From Microvirga massiliensis (GTDB lineage: Bacteria > Pseudomonadota > Alphaproteobacteria > Rhizobiales > Beijerinckiaceae), in contig NZ_LN811363.1 of the NCBI RefSeq assembly GCF_001006805.1, positions 176,147-240,146 of the forward strand: a stretch of DNA of 64,000 bases, given 5' to 3'. The position numbers and the translations under genes are program-made. Positions 61,450 through 64,000 of this stretch are shown here, in pieces. Position 1 is the stretch's first letter. Each line of letters starts with the position of its first letter. The notes beneath the pieces are model-generated. The model was not told where the DNA came from. It saw nothing but the letters and a program-made list of their open reading frames with translations, and did no database searches.

Positions 61450-62514
61450 ATGAAGCCGATCGTTCCTTCCTCCGGCATCAATCGCCGCGTCCTCCTAGCG
61501 ATAGGGGCGCTGCTCCCGGCTTGGTCGGAGCTGCTTCTGACCGGCTCCGCTCGAGCGCAGACGACGCCCGAGGGTGGCCCATTGCCATCGTGGAACGACG
61601 GGGCGGCGAAGCAGGCGATCCTCGATTTCGTGCGTGCGACCATCGACCAGTCGAGCCCGAGCCATGTCGCTCCTGAGGACCGCATCGCGGTGTTCGACCA
61701 GGATGGCACGCTCTGGGTGGAGCATCCCATGTACACCCAGGTGATCTACTGCCTGGAACGCGTTCCGGCGGTGGTGGCGAAGAAGCCCGAGCTCAGAAAC
61801 GTCGAGCCCTTCAAGACTGTGCTCTCGGGCAATCGGGAGGCGATGGTGAAGCTCCCGATACGAGACCTCGAAAAGATTCTCGCCGCGACGCTGACCGGCA
61901 TGTCGGTGGAGGAGTTCAACGCCGAGGCGCGGAAATGGCTCGAAACCGCCCGGGACCCACGTTGGAAGCGCCCCTACACCGAGCTCGTCTATCAGCCCAT
62001 GCTCGAAGTGCTGCGCTATCTGCGCGACAATGGCTACAAGATCTACATCGTGACCGGCGGCGGCCAGGACTTCGTGCGGGTCTATGCCCAACAGGTCTAC
62101 GGCATCCCGCCCGAGCAGGTGGTCGGCACCGCGGGCGGAACGAAGTTCGGCTATGCCAAGGACGGCAAGCCGTTCCTGACCAAAGAACCGAAGCTGCTGC
62201 TCAACAATGACAACGCCGGCAAGCCCGAAGGGATTCACCTGATGATCGGACGCCGGCCGAACGCAGCGTTCGGCAATTCGGTTGGTGACCGCCAGATGCT
62301 CGAGTGGACCGCGGCCGGTGCCGGTGCCCGGCTGAAGATGCTGGTCCTGCACGACGACGCTGCGCGCGAATACGCGTACGGCCCGGCCGCGGGCCTGCCC
62401 GCCAGCAGGGTCGGCACCTTCACGCCCGAGCTCTATGACGAGGCGAAGAAGAAGGGATGGACGGTGATCAGCATGAAGAACGATTGGAAGCGCATCTTCA
62501 CATTCGAGCAATGA
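61450..62514 (+). CDS. exported HAD-superfamily phosphatase-like protein
   Basis: 354 aa from ATG 61450 (GGAGAGG 6 bp upstream); 61438 and far-upstream starts are less likely. N-terminal RRVLLAIGALLPAWSELLLT, ending ARAQ, is a signal peptide (RR suggests Tat). The HAD motif I is AVFDQDGTLWVEH (nucleophile Asp, +2 Asp), motif II IVTGGGQDF, motif III region TKEPKLLLNND and motif IV FGNSVGDRQML. Likely a periplasmic phosphatase. The C-terminus WTVISMKNDWKRIFTF recurs in the remnant at 63099. Confidence 0.88.
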   Translation: MKPIVPSSGINRRVLLAIGALLPAWSELLLTGSARAQTTPEGGPLPSWNDGAAKQAILDFVRATIDQSSPSHVAPEDRIAVFDQDGTLWVEHPMYTQVIYCLERVPAVVAKKPELRNVEPFKTVLSGNREAMVKLPIRDLEKILAATLTGMSVEEFNAEARKWLETARDPRWKRPYTELVYQPMLEVLRYLRDNGYKIYIVTGGGQDFVRVYAQQVYGIPPEQVVGTAGGTKFGYAKDGKPFLTKEPKLLLNNDNAGKPEGIHLMIGRRPNAAFGNSVGDRQMLEWTAAGAGARLKMLVLHDDAAREYAYGPAAGLPASRVGTFTPELYDEAKKKGWTVISMKNDWKRIFTFEQ

Positions 62515-62651
62515 CCATTCCGGAAAGAGCAGCCACTGAGGGCACAGACCTTCGTTCGACTAACCCCCTGTCACCTTTCAAATCACGGCACGCGCGGGCC
62601 GGAGCCTTCGGCCCCGATGCCAGATCGATCACAGCGAGAGGAGAAGAGCTC

Positions 62652-63029
62652 ATGATCAGACTGGTCCCCATCGTGGCGCTTGGCGCCGTCGTAGCCGTGT
62701 CGGCGTGCCAGACTGCCCAGCAGTCGGTCCAGAACAAGGAAGACCTTCTTGCGGCTGCTGGCTTCACGTTGCAACCGGCCAATACGCCCCAGCGGGTCGC
62801 GGCCATGCGGAAGCTTCCGCCGCACAAGTTCGTGCAGCAAACGTCGGGCACGAACGTAGTCTACGTTTACGCGGATCCCTCGATTTGCCAGTGCGTCTAC
62901 TTCGGCAATCAGGAGGCTTGGTCGAATTATCGGGCCATGGTCTTCGAGAAGCGACTGGCCGACGAGCGGCAGATGACGGCACTCATGAATCAGAACACCT
63001 TCGACTTTGGACCGTGGGGCCCATGGTGA
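62652..63029 (+). CDS. small Cys-containing lipoprotein, copy 3
   Basis: 125 aa; ATG 62652 follows GAGGAGAAGAGCTC. The signal and lipobox VVAVSACQT precede the family body: AGFTLQPANTPQRVAAMRKL, VYVYADPSICQCVYFGN (the YADPxxCxCV signature), and a longer C-terminus ending FGPWGPW. Related to the copies at 48563 and 53521. It sits 137 bp after the HAD gene, so co-transcription is likely. Confidence 0.75.
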   Translation: MIRLVPIVALGAVVAVSACQTAQQSVQNKEDLLAAAGFTLQPANTPQRVAAMRKLPPHKFVQQTSGTNVVYVYADPSICQCVYFGNQEAWSNYRAMVFEKRLADERQMTALMNQNTFDFGPWGPW

Positions 63030-63098
63030 AAGATCGCGCCCTTAGCGAGGGCTGTCCTTGGCGGGAGAGCGTCGGCGGCAGGTACTGGCCGACCTATC

Positions 63099-63323
63099 GA
63101 GGAGCACGGCGATCTCGAGATACTGCAATGGACGACCGAGTCGGGCGGAGGCCGCCTGAGCATCGTGGTCCATCACACCGATGCGGTGCGCGCATATGCC
63201 TACGACCGGGAGTCGAAAGTCGATCGGCTCGACAAGGCGCTCGCCACCGCGGCGTTGGATCGATGGATTCTGGTCAACATGAAACGAGGCTGGAAAATCA
63301 TCTCCACGTTCGAAAAGTGCTGA
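63099..63323 (+). pseudogene. HAD phosphatase C-terminal remnant
   Basis: The frame ending at TGA 63321 reads GDLEILQWTTESGGG, HHTDAVRAYAYDRESK and NMKRGWKIISTFEKC, lining up with the last ~75 residues of the HAD protein at 61450 (GDRQMLEWTAAGAGA ... WTVISMKNDWKRIFTF). The N-terminal catalytic part is missing. A tandem partial duplication that has decayed. Confidence 0.7.
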
Positions 63324-63434
63324 TCCCGTGCGCTCGTGGCTGATCGCCCGCCATGTCACTCATTCGTATGGGCGAAGTCCTCGTCGTGCGGGGGACGTCA
63401 CCAAAAGTCGGAGACGCAGAAGGGAGCTTTCGTC

Positions 63435-64000
63435 ATGTTCACCAAGCAATTCGCGTGTCTTGTTGTGGTGACCGGCGGCGCGTGCGCGGCCGTCAGCGGG
63501 GTGCTCGCGCAGGATGCGGATGGCAAGCCGCACATGCCCCTTGCGAAAACCATTGGTCGGGTCACGCCCACGGGTCCGGTCCCGTCGCTCGCCATCCTCA
63601 ACGCTGCGGGCGCGAAACTGGAGGGCGGCAAGCTGACCTTGATCGGCGTGTCGGCGAATTCGATCGTGTTCGCCGACCGTCCCGTGCGAGCGGCGGGTCA
63701 CGTCATGACCGAGCAATTCATCATGCAATGGGACGAGGGCAAGGACAACTTCGCAAAGGACCCGCCCAACGCTACCGTGTCCGTCCTGGGAGGCGATAGC
63801 TCGAAGGTCAGCGATGCCGTGGTGACGTTGAGAGCGCCGAAGCTCGAAGGCGGCAACCTGACCTTCGACGTTGCGGTGTTGGAAGGGAGTCTGGCCGGAT
63901 CGAGCGGACCCGCGGCCCTGTTCATCGATCATTTCGGCGGATTCGGTGGAGGCTTCGGCGGGTTCCAAGGCAGCTTTGGCGGCGGCTTCGATCGCGCCGG
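63435..64000 (+). CDS. exported protein with Gly/Phe-rich C-terminus (cut by window edge)
   Basis: Open from ATG 63435 to the edge (at least 188 aa). Signal peptide (LVVVTGGACAAVSGVLA) then KPHMPLAKTIGRVTPTGPVP, KLEGGKLTLIGVSANSIVFA, EQFIMQWDEGKDNFAKDPPN and TVSVLGGD; the tail alternates FGG and GGF (FGGFGGGFGGFQGSFGGGF). Probably an exported low-complexity-tailed protein. It lies after the lipoprotein and HAD remnant, with AAGGGAGCT at a suitable distance. The family is unnamed by me. Confidence 0.72.
   Translation, partial: MFTKQFACLVVVTGGACAAVSGVLAQDADGKPHMPLAKTIGRVTPTGPVPSLAILNAAGAKLEGGKLTLIGVSANSIVFADRPVRAAGHVMTEQFIMQWDEGKDNFAKDPPNATVSVLGGDSSKVSDAVVTLRAPKLEGGNLTFDVAVLEGSLAGSSGPAALFIDHFGGFGGGFGGFQGSFGGGFDRA

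Noticed and set aside
60152..62511. Two long antisense frames over sulfatase copy 2 and the HAD gene
   Set aside because: Same reason: antisense shadows of real genes with third-position GC bias.
1..64000. CRISPR arrays, tRNA or rRNA genes
   Set aside because: No regularly spaced short repeats, no cloverleaf-like sequence with CCA-type end, and no rRNA signature was seen.

Overview
The window is high-GC DNA that looks like an alphaproteobacterium of the Hyphomicrobiales, most plausibly Methylobacteriaceae (Microvirga or Methylobacterium-like). The basis is the aerobic (cobG/cobN type) cobalamin cluster, DUF1636 and CbtAB linked to it, many small exported Rhizobiales-type proteins, and IS481/IS3 remnants. 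The genus is inference only.

Layout. 265-4253 (-): an RND efflux pump and its adaptor. 4453-5844 (+): a class III aminotransferase. 5927-9731: a decaying accessory block with a frameshifted small membrane protein, a crotonase and an SDR that both carry frameshifts, a SnoaL-like protein, an IS3-type transposase tail and a methyltransferase remnant. 9775-31270: an almost complete aerobic cobalamin pathway in several transcription units. These are DUF1636-cobW-cobN-cobG-cobH-cobI-cobJ (-, behind a cobalamin riboswitch), cobK (+), cobL-cobE-cobM-cobA-cobB (-), cobP-cobO-cobQ (+), cobD (-), cobC (+), cobF and a coupled small gene (+), and a second cobalamin riboswitch in front of cbtB-cbtA, the cobalt importer. 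cobS, cobT, cobU and cobV are not in the window.

31556-33758 is a wrecked periplasmic/copper-type locus: a Met/Cys-rich exported protein, a tiny membrane protein, a c-type cytochrome with an in-frame amber codon, a Tat leader cut off by an IS481 tail, and a beta-barrel protein with no N-terminus and an in-frame TGA. 33886-39255 holds small exported proteins, an LssY_C protein, an AraC remnant, an outer-membrane protein and a MetA-type transporter with two in-frame TGA codons. 39770-42263 is a two-component system.

From 42466 to the right edge the theme is an exported sulfatase system. It has a formylglycine-generating enzyme coupled to a sulfatase, a second sulfatase with a HAD-type phosphatase, three copies of a small Cys-containing lipoprotein, and several small exported proteins. 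Three copies of a ~120 bp leader repeat (A/B/C), two copies of another leader (D1/D2), two of a 160 bp repeat (E1/E2) and a 303 bp near-identical lipoprotein repeat show that this part has been duplicated and partly deleted. At 58866-59149 the start of the FGE gene is joined to the end of the sulfatase gene, so a whole module was copied and its middle lost. A MarC-family protein, an AI-2E-type permease, a trypsin-like protease, a second LssY_C protein, a DUF2092 protein and a serine-recombinase remnant lie among them.

Nonsense codons, frameshifts and truncations are unusually frequent for a bacterial chromosome segment, while the cobalamin genes are intact. No tRNA, rRNA or CRISPR array was seen.
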